Source: Bacteroides sp.
GTDB lineage: Bacteria > Bacteroidota > Bacteroidia > Bacteroidales > P3
Reading direction: 5' to 3'
DNA: 64,000 nucleotides
NCBI GenBank assembly: GCA_023662825.1
Contig: JAMPIH010000008.1
Location: forward strand, 37,939-101,938
Shown here piece by piece: positions 8,858 to 18,213 of the stretch. Position 1 is the first letter of the stretch, and every line of letters begins with the position of its first letter. The position numbers and the translations under genes were made by a program. Below the pieces are notes generated by a model. That model saw only the letters and a list, made by a program, of their open reading frames with translations. It ran no database searches and was not told where the DNA came from.

Positions 8858-10048
8858 ATGAGAACCATAGAACAAGCCGATTTCAAAGGTAAGAAGGTGT
8901 TGGTGCGTTGCGACTTCAACGTGCCGCTTAAAAACGGAACGATTACCGACGACACCCGTATCCGCGAGAGCATGCCCACCGTGCGCAAGCTTCTGCAGGA
9001 CGGGGCGGCGGTGATCCTGATGTCGCACTTGGGGCGGCCTGCCGGCACGGGTTTCGAAGCCGAGTTCAGCCTTGCGCCCGTGGCCCGGCATCTGGAAAAA
9101 ACGCTGGAACGCCCCGTCGTATTTCCGGGCGACGCCTTTACGCAGGTTACGGTGGATGTCGCCAAGGCTCTGCAGCCGGGGCAGGTGATGCTGCTTGAGA
9201 ACCTGCGCTTCATCAAGGGCGAGACCAAGGGAGACGAGGAATTCGCGCGCTATCTGGCTTCGTTGGGCGATGCCTATGTAAACGATGCGTTCGGTGCGGC
9301 GCACCGCAGCCATTCCTCCACGGCGGTCATCGCCAGATTCTTTCCCGAAAGCAAGTATTTCGGCCTGTTGATGGCGCACGAGATCACCAACCTCGAGAAA
9401 CTGCTGAACCATGCCGAACATCCGTTCACGGCGGTGATCGGCGGGGCCAAGGTGTCGAGCAAGATCGACGTGATCAAGAACCTGGTCGACAAGGTGGACA
9501 ATATGCTTATCGGCGGCGGTATGGCCTATACCTTCGCCAAGGCCATGGGCGGAAAGATCGGCAATTCGCTGGTGGAAGACGACAAGATGGAGACCGCGCT
9601 CGAGATCATCAAGATATTCAAGGAAAAAGGCAAGCGGCTGCTGCTGCCTTCCGACACGCTCTGCGCCGACAAGTTCGACAACGATGCCGAACGCAAGGTG
9701 ATGCCCACGGGAGAGATTACCGACGGCTGGATGGGCATGGACATAGGCTCCGACACGATTGCCGGATACGGAAAGGCGATCGCCGGCTCCCGATCGGTGC
9801 TTTGGAACGGCCCCTTGGGTGTGTTCGAGATGGAAAACTTCAGCCAGGGAACCCTGCAGATCGGGCGTTGCATCGGAAAGGTTACCGAGAACGGCGGCTA
9901 TACGGCCGTGGGCGGCGGCGATTCGGTGGCGGCGGTGAACCGCCTGGGATTGGCCTGGAACATCTCCTACGTTTCCACAGGAGGCGGCGCGATGCTCGAA
10001 TATCTCGAGGGCAAGGAACTTCCCGGCGTGAAGGCCATCCTTATTTAA
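8858..10048 (+). CDS. pgk: Phosphoglycerate kinase
   Basis: Glycolytic and gluconeogenic enzyme that transfers phosphate between 1,3-bisphosphoglycerate and ADP. The 396 residues contain the substrate motif VLVRCDFNVPL near residue 15, SHLGRP near 59, the hinge VIGGAKVSSKIDVI near 195 and the nucleotide loop AVGGGDSVAAV near 350. Length is typical for a bacterial enzyme. It closes the ffh-folD-mutase-pgk run. Its stop region TTATTTAA is shared with the convergent downstream gene, an 8-base tail-to-tail overlap. Confidence 0.98.
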   Translation: MRTIEQADFKGKKVLVRCDFNVPLKNGTITDDTRIRESMPTVRKLLQDGAAVILMSHLGRPAGTGFEAEFSLAPVARHLEKTLERPVVFPGDAFTQVTVDVAKALQPGQVMLLENLRFIKGETKGDEEFARYLASLGDAYVNDAFGAAHRSHSSTAVIARFFPESKYFGLLMAHEITNLEKLLNHAEHPFTAVIGGAKVSSKIDVIKNLVDKVDNMLIGGGMAYTFAKAMGGKIGNSLVEDDKMETALEIIKIFKEKGKRLLLPSDTLCADKFDNDAERKVMPTGEITDGWMGMDIGSDTIAGYGKAIAGSRSVLWNGPLGVFEMENFSQGTLQIGRCIGKVTENGGYTAVGGGDSVAAVNRLGLAWNISYVSTGGGAMLEYLEGKELPGVKAILI

Positions 10049-10655
10049 TGGCGCAGCGCAATACCGGAATGCCTTCCAGACAGGCCTCCAGACGGTCGCC
10101 TATCTCGATTTTCCCGATACCGGGAGGCGTTCCGGTAAAAATATAATCGCCCGTGCGGAGCGTAAGGAACCTCGACACGTGGCTTATGATTTGGTCTATC
10201 GTAAAGATCATGTCGGAAGTGTCGCCCCTCTGGCAGACCTCTCCGTTTTTCTTCATTTCGAAATGCAGTTGCTGCGGCCCTTGGGGAAACTTTTCCTTGG
10301 AAATGAATTCGCCTATGGCCGCCGAATTGTCGAAGCCCTTGCAGATTTCCCACGGCAGGCTTCTCTCAAAGCAATTCCGCTGCAGGTCCCTTGCGGTAAA
10401 GTCGAACCCTAAGGTATAGGCATCGTAGTACGAAGAGGCGAATTTAGGCTCGATGTTCTTTCCCACCTTGCAGATGCGCAGCACCAGTTCCGTTTCGTAG
10501 TTCGGTTCTTTCGTGAAGTCGGGAATATAAAAAGGCCGGTTGCGGGTAAGCAGGGCAGTGTCTGGCTTGCAGAAAAACACCGGTTCCTGCGGCGTTTCCT
10601 TCTTCAGTTCCTTGATATGTTCGGCATAGTTCATGCCGATACAGATGATTTTCAT
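10041..10655 (-). CDS. Fumarylacetoacetate hydrolase (FAH) family protein
   Basis: Metal-dependent hydrolase or decarboxylase of the FAH superfamily (the group that includes YcgM-like acylpyruvate hydrolases and oxaloacetate decarboxylases). With the ATG at 10655 it has 204 residues: MKIICIGMNYAEH at the N-terminus, FCKPDTALL, the metal-binding ETELVLRI near residue 66, GFDFTARDLQ near 105 and the closing GDYIFTGTPPGIGKI near 170. A TTG four codons upstream is a less likely start. It is 8 bases downstream of the receptor gene on the same strand and overlaps pgk tail to tail. The natural substrate is unknown. Confidence 0.88.
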   Translation of the reverse strand: MKIICIGMNYAEHIKELKKETPQEPVFFCKPDTALLTRNRPFYIPDFTKEPNYETELVLRICKVGKNIEPKFASSYYDAYTLGFDFTARDLQRNCFERSLPWEICKGFDNSAAIGEFISKEKFPQGPQQLHFEMKKNGEVCQRGDTSDMIFTIDQIISHVSRFLTLRTGDYIFTGTPPGIGKIEIGDRLEACLEGIPVLRCAIK

Positions 10656-10663
10656 ACGCGGTG

Positions 10664-13186
10664 TCAATTCATGCCGCCACCGCCGAATCCGTTGTCCTCG
10701 TTGGAGTTGAGGCGCTTGCGGCGTTGTTTATCCTCGCCTTTGTTGATTTTATAGGAGAGGGTCACGTAGAGTGCCGTGGAGTTCTTGGGACGGCGCTTGT
10801 TGTAGGAAACGAAGCCTTCGCCGGTAACGGTGCGGTTCCATTGCTGGGTATGAAAAAGGTCGCTTACGCGCAGGCCCACGTTCAGTTTCTTTTTAAGGAA
10901 GTTCTTGCGTACCGCCAGCTCGCCCGAAACGCTTTGGTCGAATTTGGTCTGGCCCCAGTACGAAGGCCCGCTGTAACGGCAGGAAAGCTGCACGACGAAA
11001 TCCAGGGGCAGGTTCATCGTGGTGTTGAAGCGGAGGTTGTAGCTGATGCCTTCGGCAGCCGAGGATTCGTCCAGCGCCTTGTCGGAAGTGGTGTTCTGGT
11101 ACAGGCTTCCGCTCAGGCTCATGCGCCACCATTTAAGCAGCTGCTGTTCGTAGGAAATGTCGAAGCCGTAGGTGTTGCCGTGCGCGTAGTTGTGGAAGGT
11201 GCGGTTCAGCAGGATCTCGCCCGTGGAGGCGTATTCGGCCTCGAACTGGTAGCGGCGTATCAGGTCTTTGAGGTAGCGGTAATACACCGTTACGTAAAAC
11301 GAGGAGGATTTGAGGAAGAGCGAGTAGTTGAGCTCGATCGAATGGATATCCTGAGGCTTCAGGTCGGGATTCCCGTACGAGATGGAAGATGGATAGTCGG
11401 CGTAGTCCACGTAGGGGTCGAGGTTGTGCGGGCGGGGACGGTTCACCCTGCGGCTGTAGCTGAGCTGCAGTTCCTGCTTCTCGCCGATCTTGTACGACAG
11501 GTGCACGGCGGGGTAGAAGCGGAAATGGCTGTAGTCGAAACTGGTGTCGGCAGTCTCGGTTTTCTTTTTGGCCGTCATCAGGTCGGCTTCCATGCGTCCT
11601 CCCACCTGAAACGTGAATTTGCCGAACTTACCCATCAGGTTGGCGTAGATGCCGTGGTTGTGTTCGATATAGTCGAAGAACATCGAGGTGTCCTGATACT
11701 CGTTGAGGCGGGTGTCGTAGTGGCTCACGGTCTTCTGCCACTGCACCTTGGCCTGGTAGCCCACTTCGAGCGAGAGTTTCTCGTTGAACGGGTGCAGGTA
11801 GTTGAGCTGGGCGTCGAAGTTGACCCCTTGCCGGTCGTTGACGGTGTTCTGCCTCGTAAAGGAGGAGTCGTGGAGGGTAAGCATGCTCCGGTTGTTGGTG
11901 GCCTTGCCGTGCGAGTTGTGATAGTTTACGGTGGCGTCCAACGAAAGTTCCTGCTGGGGCTTGCCGAATTTATGCACGTAGGAAATGGCTCCCTGGCCGT
12001 TCAGCATCAGCGATCTGTCGATGGACGAGGTTCCGAGGCTGCGGATCCAGTGCGGGCTGAGCAGGGAATCGGGGTAGGCGGTGCCGGAAGCGTCTTCGCT
12101 GCGTTTGGGGTCGAACCGGCTGAAGGTCTCGGTGGCGGGGTTCTTGCTGCGGCGTTCGAATTCCCAGGTCTCGAAGGTTCCGCTGATCAGGAAGTTGTCT
12201 TTGGGCGTGATGCGGAAATCGGCGCCCAACTGGAACTTGCCGCCGTAGCCGCCGCGCCGGTTGTCGCTCTTGCCGGTTTCTATCTGGGTGTTGTCGAGCG
12301 GATAAAGCGGGTTGTCGCCCCGGAAACTGGTGCGGGTGGAACTGCCCGAAGAACCCCGGTTCCGGTAGTTTACGTCGAGGTTGGTGAAGAGGGTCACTTT
12401 CTTGAACCCGAAACTGAGGTTGGTGCCTAATCCGTAGCGGTTGGCCGTGGAGGCCGAGGCATACACGCTGCCGTTCACACCGGTGCTCTTGCGCTCCTTG
12501 GTGATGATGTTGATGATGCCGGAGGTGCCTTCGGGATTGTATTTGGCCGAAGGATTGGAGATGATCTCGATGTTGGCGATGTTGTTGGCCGAAATCTGTT
12601 CGAGGCCGAGCCCGGAAAGGGTGGCGGGACGTCCGTCGATCAGGATGGTTACGCTCTCGCTGCCTTTCATCGACACGTTGCCTTCTTCGTCCACGCTTAT
12701 GGAGGGCACGTTCTGCAATACGTCCACGGCCGAGCCGCCGTCGCTCACCAGGCTTTGCTCCACGTTCACCACCTTGCGGTCGAGGCTGTACTCGATGGTG
12801 CGTTTCTGTCCGGTGATGGTGACGGCTTCCAGCATCTGGGCGGCGGTCTTCATATAGACGGAACCGGCGTTCAGTGCGGGCTTGTTGCCGCTGAGGCGGA
12901 ACACGGGACCTTTGAGGTCGCCGAAGCCCATGGCGGAGAAGGTGGCCTGCAGGGGGCGGTTCAAGGGGAGCCTGGCAATGTTGAACGCGCCTTTCTCGTC
13001 GGTTACCGCGCCGCCCGCCAACTTATGTCCGTTGGTGTCGAAAACCATTACGTTGACGAATTCCAGAGGGGTGTTGGCGCCGTATTCGAAAACGGATCCC
13101 GAATAGATGCCGCTCTGGGCGAGGACTGCGGTGCAGGCCGTGCCCCATAGGAATATTATCAAGATTAGTTTTTTTGCGGAACGCAT
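10664..13186 (-). CDS. TonB-dependent outer-membrane receptor with carboxypeptidase-regulatory-like domain
   Basis: An 840-residue outer-membrane receptor. A signal peptide (residues 1-23, ending VLAQ) is followed by a carboxypeptidase-D regulatory-like beta-sandwich (about 25-105), the plug domain (about 120-225, including VDVLQNVPSISVDEEGNV and TILIDGRPA) and a C-terminal barrel of the OMP_b-brl_3 type. The protein ends in a basic, glycine-rich tail (GFGGGGMN) rather than a canonical aromatic final strand. No SusD-like partner is next to it, so it is probably a siderophore, cofactor or peptide receptor rather than part of a glycan locus; the ligand is not evident. Confidence 0.92.
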   Translation of the reverse strand: MRSAKKLILIIFLWGTACTAVLAQSGIYSGSVFEYGANTPLEFVNVMVFDTNGHKLAGGAVTDEKGAFNIARLPLNRPLQATFSAMGFGDLKGPVFRLSGNKPALNAGSVYMKTAAQMLEAVTITGQKRTIEYSLDRKVVNVEQSLVSDGGSAVDVLQNVPSISVDEEGNVSMKGSESVTILIDGRPATLSGLGLEQISANNIANIEIISNPSAKYNPEGTSGIINIITKERKSTGVNGSVYASASTANRYGLGTNLSFGFKKVTLFTNLDVNYRNRGSSGSSTRTSFRGDNPLYPLDNTQIETGKSDNRRGGYGGKFQLGADFRITPKDNFLISGTFETWEFERRSKNPATETFSRFDPKRSEDASGTAYPDSLLSPHWIRSLGTSSIDRSLMLNGQGAISYVHKFGKPQQELSLDATVNYHNSHGKATNNRSMLTLHDSSFTRQNTVNDRQGVNFDAQLNYLHPFNEKLSLEVGYQAKVQWQKTVSHYDTRLNEYQDTSMFFDYIEHNHGIYANLMGKFGKFTFQVGGRMEADLMTAKKKTETADTSFDYSHFRFYPAVHLSYKIGEKQELQLSYSRRVNRPRPHNLDPYVDYADYPSSISYGNPDLKPQDIHSIELNYSLFLKSSSFYVTVYYRYLKDLIRRYQFEAEYASTGEILLNRTFHNYAHGNTYGFDISYEQQLLKWWRMSLSGSLYQNTTSDKALDESSAAEGISYNLRFNTTMNLPLDFVVQLSCRYSGPSYWGQTKFDQSVSGELAVRKNFLKKKLNVGLRVSDLFHTQQWNRTVTGEGFVSYNKRRPKNSTALYVTLSYKINKGEDKQRRKRLNSNEDNGFGGGGMN

Positions 13187-13212
13187 TTTTTGAGTGCTTT
13201 TTTGCGTGCGCG

Positions 13213-13220
13213 CAAAAATA
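13213..13220 (-). promoter_or_regulatory. Bacteroidota -7 box for the TonB-dependent receptor
   Basis: Minus-strand TATTTTTG matches TAnnTTTG and lies 27 bases before the receptor start codon, in the 56-base gap after miaA, so the receptor probably has its own promoter. Confidence 0.5.
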
Positions 13221-13242
13221 GCAAAATATTTTAGAGCATTGA

Positions 13243-14121
13243 TTAGCCGAGGAAAGTGAAGGGCTTGTCGAGGGGAGCCTGTCGGGCTTGTTTCTTAAGC
13301 CAGGTCATCTGCCGCTTGGCATACCGCCGCGTGTTGGTCTTTATGTCGGTGATGGCCTGTTCGATGCTGATCCTGCCGTCGAAGTAGGCGAACAGCTCGC
13401 GGTAGCCCACCGTCTGCAGCGCGTTCAGCTCGCGGTGTGGGTAGAGGGCGCGGGCTTCGTCGAGCAATCCCGCCTCCATCATCAGGTCGGTGCGTTTTTC
13501 GATGCGTTCGTGCAGTTCCTCCTTGGGGCGGGTCAGCACGTAGCGTTCAATCGTAAAGGACCTTGGCTTGGCCGTTGCCGTGCGCAAGGACGAATAGGGC
13601 TTGCCGGTGGTGATGCACACTTCCAAGGCACGGCGCAGGCGCACAGGATTGTGTAAATCCACCTTTTCGTAAAAAACGGGATCCAGCTTTTTGAGCAGTT
13701 CCTGCAAGGATTCCAAACCCTCGCGAACCTCTTGCTCTTTCAGTTTCTGCCGCAGTTCGGGAGCAGGGTCGGGCAGTTCGTCGATGCCTTGGCAGACCGC
13801 GTTCACGTACAGACCCGAACCTCCGGCCATGATCACCGTGTCGTGGCGCGCAAAGAGCCGGTCGAGCAAGGCCAGGGCTTCCTGTTCGTAGTGTGAGACG
13901 CTGTAATAGTTGAAGATGCTCTTGTTGGCGATGAAATGATGTGGAACGGCGGCCAGTTCTTCGGGCGAAGGCCGCGCCACGCCTATGTTCAGTTCGCGGT
14001 AGAACTGCCGGGAATCGGCCGAAATGATCTCGGTGTTTTCCTTCAACGCCCATTCGATGGCCAGCGCCGTCTTGCCCGAGGCGGTGGGGCCTTCCAATAC
14101 TTTCAGGACTTTTGCGGACAT
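13243..14121 (-). CDS. miaA: tRNA dimethylallyltransferase
   Basis: Adds the dimethylallyl group to N6 of A37 in tRNAs reading UNN codons. The start chosen is ATG at 14121, giving 292 residues that begin MSAKVLKVLEGPTASGKTALA, with the P-loop at about residues 10-18. Other signatures: ISADSRQFYRELNIG near residue 34, the MAGGSGLYVNA motif near 102 and the tRNA-contacting QTVGYRELF near 240. An in-frame open region runs farther upstream but only as a shadow of the next gene. It overlaps the preceding nucleotidyltransferase gene by 19 bases, suggesting coupled translation of two tRNA-processing enzymes. Confidence 0.97.
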   Translation of the reverse strand: MSAKVLKVLEGPTASGKTALAIEWALKENTEIISADSRQFYRELNIGVARPSPEELAAVPHHFIANKSIFNYYSVSHYEQEALALLDRLFARHDTVIMAGGSGLYVNAVCQGIDELPDPAPELRQKLKEQEVREGLESLQELLKKLDPVFYEKVDLHNPVRLRRALEVCITTGKPYSSLRTATAKPRSFTIERYVLTRPKEELHERIEKRTDLMMEAGLLDEARALYPHRELNALQTVGYRELFAYFDGRISIEQAITDIKTNTRRYAKRQMTWLKKQARQAPLDKPFTFLG

Positions 14122-15542
14122 TTCAAACCGAGTTCTTGGCCTATCTCGAGCATGAGGTTCCATGCCTGCTGGCGGTCGTTTTCGATTGCGCCGTCCAGGA
14201 TGGCGTCCTTGATGCGGGTCTTTATGATGCCGATTTCCGCGCAGGGCGGCAGGTTGTAGTATTCCATGATGTCGCTGCCCGAAACGGGAGGCTGGAAATT
14301 GCGGATGCGGTCTTTCTCCTCCAGTTCCTTGAGCTTGCGTTCCACGATCGTGAAGTTGTTGAGGTAACGCTGCACCTTCTCGCGGTTCTTGGAGGTGATG
14401 TCGGCGCGCGCCAGGGTCATCAGGCTGTCGATGTCCTCGCCGGCCTCGAACAGGAGGCGGCGCACCGCCGAATCGGTCACGATGTCTTCGGCCAGGATGA
14501 TGGGGCGCAGGTGCAGTTCCACCATCTTCTTTACGAAACGCATGTTCTCGTCCATCGGCAGCTTGAACCTGCGGAAAATGCCCGGAACCATCTTGCCGCC
14601 CACGAATTCGTGCCCGTGGAACGTCCAGCCGCGCGGTTCCTCGAAACGTTTGGTCTTGGGCTTGGCGATGTCGTGCAGCAGCGCCGCCCACCGCAGCCAC
14701 AGGTTCCCCTGCCCGTCGGCGTAGGCCACGTGGTCGAGCACTTCCAGGGTGTGTTCGAAATTGTCTTTATGCGCCTTCTTGTTGCGCACTTCCACTCCTT
14801 TCAGGGCGCAGAATTCCGGAAATATGATCTCGAGGATGCCCGCGGCGTCCAGCAGCTTGAAGCCGTAGGAGGGCTTGGGCGAGAGGATGATCTTGTTGAG
14901 TTCTTCGGTGATGCGTTCGGCCGAAAGTTCCCGCACGTGTTCCTTTTGGCGGATGATGGCCGCGAAGGTTTCCGCCTCGATGTCGAAAAACAGCTGGGAG
15001 GCGAAGCGGATGGCGCGCAGCATGCGCAGGGGGTCTTCCCCGAAACTCTGGTCTGGGTCGCGGTGGGAGCGTATCTGTTGGTTCTGAAGGTCTTCCAGGC
15101 CATTGAAGGGGTCGGATAGCTCTCCGAACGTCTTTTTGTTGAGCGAGAGCGCCATGGCGTTTATGCTGAAGTCGCGCCGCATCCGGTCTTCCTCCATCGT
15201 GCCTTCTTCCACCGTGGGCTTGCGTGAACCGGGCCGGTAACATTCCTTGCGGGCGCCCACGAACTCGATTTCCATGCCGTCGAATCCGAACTTGCAGGTT
15301 CCGAATTGTCCGAATTCCTGTAAATCGACGGTTGTCTTGTACGTTTTTTCGATTTCCGCGCAAATCTCCCGGCAAAGGTCGATGCCGTTTCCCATCACCA
15401 CGCAGTCCAGGTCGGCCGAATGCCGGTTCAGCAGCAGGTCGCGCACGAAGCCGCCCACCACGAACACTTGTCGTTTGTTGCGGTCGGCCACCTTCTGGAT
15501 GATTCCGAAAACGGGATGGGTGAGTTTTTCTTTCAGGTTCAT
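14103..15542 (-). CDS. CCA tRNA nucleotidyltransferase / poly(A) polymerase family protein with HD domain
   Basis: Class II nucleotidyltransferase, probably the CCA-adding enzyme that completes or repairs tRNA 3' ends. From the ATG at 15542 it has 479 residues: the head motif VVGGFVRDLLLNRHSADLDCVV near residues 25-45 with the two metal-binding aspartates, RRDFSINAMAL near 125, the arginine-rich QSFGEDPLRMLRAIRFASQL near 165, and an HD phosphohydrolase domain (HTLEVLDHVAY, AALLHDIAKP) near 255-290. The HD domain is typical of Bacteroidota versions. Poly(A) polymerase activity is an alternative. miaA follows in the same transcript with a 19-base overlap. Confidence 0.92.
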   Translation of the reverse strand: MNLKEKLTHPVFGIIQKVADRNKRQVFVVGGFVRDLLLNRHSADLDCVVMGNGIDLCREICAEIEKTYKTTVDLQEFGQFGTCKFGFDGMEIEFVGARKECYRPGSRKPTVEEGTMEEDRMRRDFSINAMALSLNKKTFGELSDPFNGLEDLQNQQIRSHRDPDQSFGEDPLRMLRAIRFASQLFFDIEAETFAAIIRQKEHVRELSAERITEELNKIILSPKPSYGFKLLDAAGILEIIFPEFCALKGVEVRNKKAHKDNFEHTLEVLDHVAYADGQGNLWLRWAALLHDIAKPKTKRFEEPRGWTFHGHEFVGGKMVPGIFRRFKLPMDENMRFVKKMVELHLRPIILAEDIVTDSAVRRLLFEAGEDIDSLMTLARADITSKNREKVQRYLNNFTIVERKLKELEEKDRIRNFQPPVSGSDIMEYYNLPPCAEIGIIKTRIKDAILDGAIENDRQQAWNLMLEIGQELGLKCPQKS

Positions 15543-15641
15543 GATAAATGGCGGTAGCGCAAAGTTAATGTTTCTGCCTTGTGCAGCCAAATAGCGGCGG
15601 AGGCATCACTTTTTAACATCATTCTGTGGATAATAGCCCGA

Positions 15642-15679
15642 TTTTGTTTTGTAAGAAAGCGACAAAATAATTACTTTTG
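15642..15679 (+). promoter_or_regulatory. Bacteroidota promoter for mreBCD
   Basis: A -33-like TTTTG ends at 15651 and a -7 box TACTTTTG (TAnnTTTG) lies at 15672-15679 with 20 bases between, the expected spacing. The mreB start codon is 72 bases downstream, leaving an untranslated leader. Confidence 0.6.
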
Positions 15680-15750
15680 GCAGTTGTATTTTCGCTTAGT
15701 AGAGCGAATTTTGTTAAAATACAACACATAATCACATAGTTATAAAAGAA

Positions 15751-16773
15751 ATGGGCCTTTTTTCATTTATGAATCGTGAAATCGCGATTGACCTCGGAAC
15801 GGCCAATACGATTATCATATACAACGATAAGGTGGTGGTGGACGAGCCTTCGGTCATCGCCTTGGAACGCAACAGCGGCAAGGTGCTTGCCGTAGGGAAA
15901 TACGCCATGATGATGCATGGCAAGACGCCCGACAACATCCGCACCGTACGTCCGATGAAAGACGGGGTGATCGCCGACTTCCAGGCTACCGAAAGCCTGA
16001 TGCGCGAGCTGATCAAGAAAATCCCCGCGCCCAAGTCGGTGTTCCCGCCCGCGCTCAAGATGGTTATCTGCATTCCCTCCGGCATCACCGAAGTGGAAGA
16101 ACGTGCCGTAAGGGATTCGGCCGAACAGGCCGGCGCCCGCGAAGTGCGGCTGATTCACGAACCTATGGCGGCTGCCATAGGTATCGGTCTCAACGTGCTT
16201 GAGCCCCACGGCAACATGGTGGTGGATATCGGCGGCGGTACCAGCGAAATCGCGGTCATCGCGCTGGGCGGCATCGTTAGCAACAAGTCGATCCGTATCG
16301 CCGGCGACGATTTCAACCAGGACATCAAGGAATACATGCGCAAGCGCCACAACATCAGCATCGGCGACTATACTTCCGAACGCATCAAGATCGAAGTGGG
16401 CGCGGCGCTTCCCGAACTGGACACGCCTCCCGAAGACTTTGCCGTGCAGGGTCGCGATATGCTTACCGGCATTCCCAAGGAAATCGTGGTGAATTACGCC
16501 GAGATCGCCCAGGCGCTCGACCGTTCGATCCTCAAGATCGAGGCGGCGGTGCTCAATGCCTTGGAAATGACGCCCCCCGAACTGTCGGCCGATATTTTCA
16601 AGACGGGTATCTATCTGGCGGGCGGCGGTTCGCTCCTGCGCGGATTGGACAAGCGTTTGGCGGCCAAGACCAAACTGCCCGTACATCTGGCGGAGGACCC
16701 CCTGCGCGCCGTGGCCCGCGGTACGGGCATCGCGCTTAAAAACTTCGACAAGTTTACCTTTCTGATCAAGTAG
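15751..16773 (+). CDS. mreB: Rod shape-determining protein MreB
   Basis: Bacterial actin that forms membrane-associated filaments and steers lateral wall synthesis. The 340 residues show the actin-fold phosphate-1 loop IAIDLGTANTIIIYNDK at about 11-27, an amphipathic N-terminus (MGLFSFMNRE), the phosphate-2 motif MVVDIGGGTSEIAVIALGG near 157 and the adenosine motif IYLAGGGSLLRGLD near 288. It leads mreB-mreC-mreD and has a good promoter upstream. Its presence suggests a rod or coccobacillus. Confidence 0.98.
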   Translation: MGLFSFMNREIAIDLGTANTIIIYNDKVVVDEPSVIALERNSGKVLAVGKYAMMMHGKTPDNIRTVRPMKDGVIADFQATESLMRELIKKIPAPKSVFPPALKMVICIPSGITEVEERAVRDSAEQAGAREVRLIHEPMAAAIGIGLNVLEPHGNMVVDIGGGTSEIAVIALGGIVSNKSIRIAGDDFNQDIKEYMRKRHNISIGDYTSERIKIEVGAALPELDTPPEDFAVQGRDMLTGIPKEIVVNYAEIAQALDRSILKIEAAVLNALEMTPPELSADIFKTGIYLAGGGSLLRGLDKRLAAKTKLPVHLAEDPLRAVARGTGIALKNFDKFTFLIK

Positions 16774-16795
16774 TTTCCGTTACGGGGAGCAGAAG

Positions 16796-17623
16796 ATGAA
16801 GACCATCTTTCAATTGCTGAAACGTAACTTCTACGTGCTCTTGTTCCTGGCCTTGGAGGCTGTGGCGCTTACGCTATACTTCCGTTATCACCAGCAGCAG
16901 GAGTCGCGCCTGTATGGTTTTTGCACGGGCGTGAAAGGCATTTTCATGTCTTCGGGCGAGTACCGGAGCAAGGCCGAGTTGCGGCGTGAGAACTCCCGTC
17001 TGCAACGTGAGAACGCCCGCCTGCGCGCCGGTCTGGAAACTTCCTATCTGCAGACCGTCCATTTTCAGGACTCCACCCGTACCGACAGTCTTTACCGTCA
17101 GATGTACGTGTTCCTGCCCGCCCGTATCGTAAACGGGCACATCAACCAGGCCGACAACTATTTTCTGTTGGATGCCGGCCGCGACGAGGGCGTGGAGCCG
17201 GGCATGGCGGTGATCTCGCCCAGCGGCATCGTCGGTATCGTAGACAAGGTTTCCCAGCATTTCAGTTCCGTTATCTCGGTATTGCACCGCCAGAGCATGG
17301 TGAGCGTGCGTTTGGCCGCCAGCGGCCATTCGGGTTCGCTTACCTGGCCGGGCGTGCGTTGCGACGAGGCGGTGTTGAGCGACATTCCCTCGCATGTGCC
17401 AGTGCGTGTGGGCGACAAGGTGGTTACCAGCGGGCTCTCGGTGGTGTATCCGGGCGGTATCCCGGTGGGTTTCGTATCTGAGATTGCAGGCAGGGAAGAC
17501 GACTTCTACCGCCTGAAAATACAGTTCAGCGAAGACTATCGCCGCATAGACAGGGTCTATGTAGTGAAGAACCTTTACAAAGAAGACATTGAGGCATGCA
17601 GACAAGCATCTGGAAAAATCTGA
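16796..17623 (+). CDS. mreC: Rod shape-determining protein MreC
   Basis: Periplasmic scaffold of the elongasome, anchored by one N-terminal helix (residues about 11-28, FYVLLFLALEAVALTLYF). A coiled coil follows at about residues 60-85 (RSKAELRRENSRLQRENARL), then the beta-barrel MreC domain with INQADNYFLLDAGRDEGVEPGMAVISPSGIVG near residues 115-145. Length 275 residues, normal for the family. It lies 22 bases after mreB and overlaps mreD by 28 bases. Confidence 0.96.
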   Translation: MKTIFQLLKRNFYVLLFLALEAVALTLYFRYHQQQESRLYGFCTGVKGIFMSSGEYRSKAELRRENSRLQRENARLRAGLETSYLQTVHFQDSTRTDSLYRQMYVFLPARIVNGHINQADNYFLLDAGRDEGVEPGMAVISPSGIVGIVDKVSQHFSSVISVLHRQSMVSVRLAASGHSGSLTWPGVRCDEAVLSDIPSHVPVRVGDKVVTSGLSVVYPGGIPVGFVSEIAGREDDFYRLKIQFSEDYRRIDRVYVVKNLYKEDIEACRQASGKI

Positions 17624-18123
17624 TACGTTTCGTATTCCTGATCCTTTTGCAGGGCATGGTGTTGGAGCACATCGACCTGCCGGGCAACCTGCATTGCATG
17701 GTGTATCCCATCGCCATCCTGCTGCTGCCCTTGCAGACTTCGGCTGTGGTGGTGTTGCTGTTGGGTTTCGTTTCCGGACTCTGCGTGGACGTGCTCTGCC
17801 AGGTGCCGGGGCTTAATGCGGCCGCGGCCACGCTGATGGCTTTCGTGCGGGTCGTTTATTTCCGTGTCAAGAACCGCCGTGAATCGGGGCGCGACAACGA
17901 TTTGAGCGGAACGCCGCTGCCGGCGCAGATGGGCTGGGGCGGATTCGTTTCCTACACCTTGTGGACGACCCTGCTCTTTCACCTGTCGTATTTCATGATA
18001 GACGCTTTCAGCTTCAGGAACATATTCTACACCCTTTACCTTACCGTGGGCAGCACGCTGGTATGCTTTGTTTGCGTGATACTCACCATAACGGTATTCA
18101 AGCCCAAGGCAAGCCCGCGCTGA
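17596..18123 (+). CDS. mreD: Rod shape-determining protein MreD
   Basis: Small polytopic inner-membrane protein of the elongasome, 175 residues. Several hydrophobic helices are visible (about 9-24, 36-62, 108-132 and 142-168), separated by a polar loop around residues 95-105 (RRESGRDNDLSG). Sequence conservation in the family is low, so the call relies on length, membrane pattern and position directly behind mreC, with a 28-base overlap. Confidence 0.9.
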   Translation: MQTSIWKNLIRFVFLILLQGMVLEHIDLPGNLHCMVYPIAILLLPLQTSAVVVLLLGFVSGLCVDVLCQVPGLNAAAATLMAFVRVVYFRVKNRRESGRDNDLSGTPLPAQMGWGGFVSYTLWTTLLFHLSYFMIDAFSFRNIFYTLYLTVGSTLVCFVCVILTITVFKPKASPR

Positions 18124-18139
18124 TTTAATCAGATTGCAC

Positions 18140-18147
18140 TATCTTTG
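18140..18147 (+). promoter_or_regulatory. Bacteroidota -7 box for the methylmalonyl-CoA mutase gene
   Basis: TATCTTTG matches TAnnTTTG, 17 bases after the mreD stop and 67 bases before the mutase start codon. The -33 element is not clear. Confidence 0.5.
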
Positions 18148-18213
18148 CAGGTTTGAATTAAGGGGGGCGCGTAAGAAAAGTGAGGTTGAAGCCCTTGATA
18201 AAAAAGCAATTGC

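Noticed and set aside
10661..12430. 589-codon plus-strand open frame opposite the TonB-dependent receptor
   Set aside because: It is a mirror of the GC-rich minus-strand gene; its composition (Val, Gly, His rich) and lack of any motif mark it as an antisense shadow.
13243..14700. Longer 485-codon version of miaA
   Set aside because: The extra N-terminal part lies inside the nucleotidyltransferase gene and has no motif; the true start fits MSAKVLKVLEGPTASGKT at 14121.
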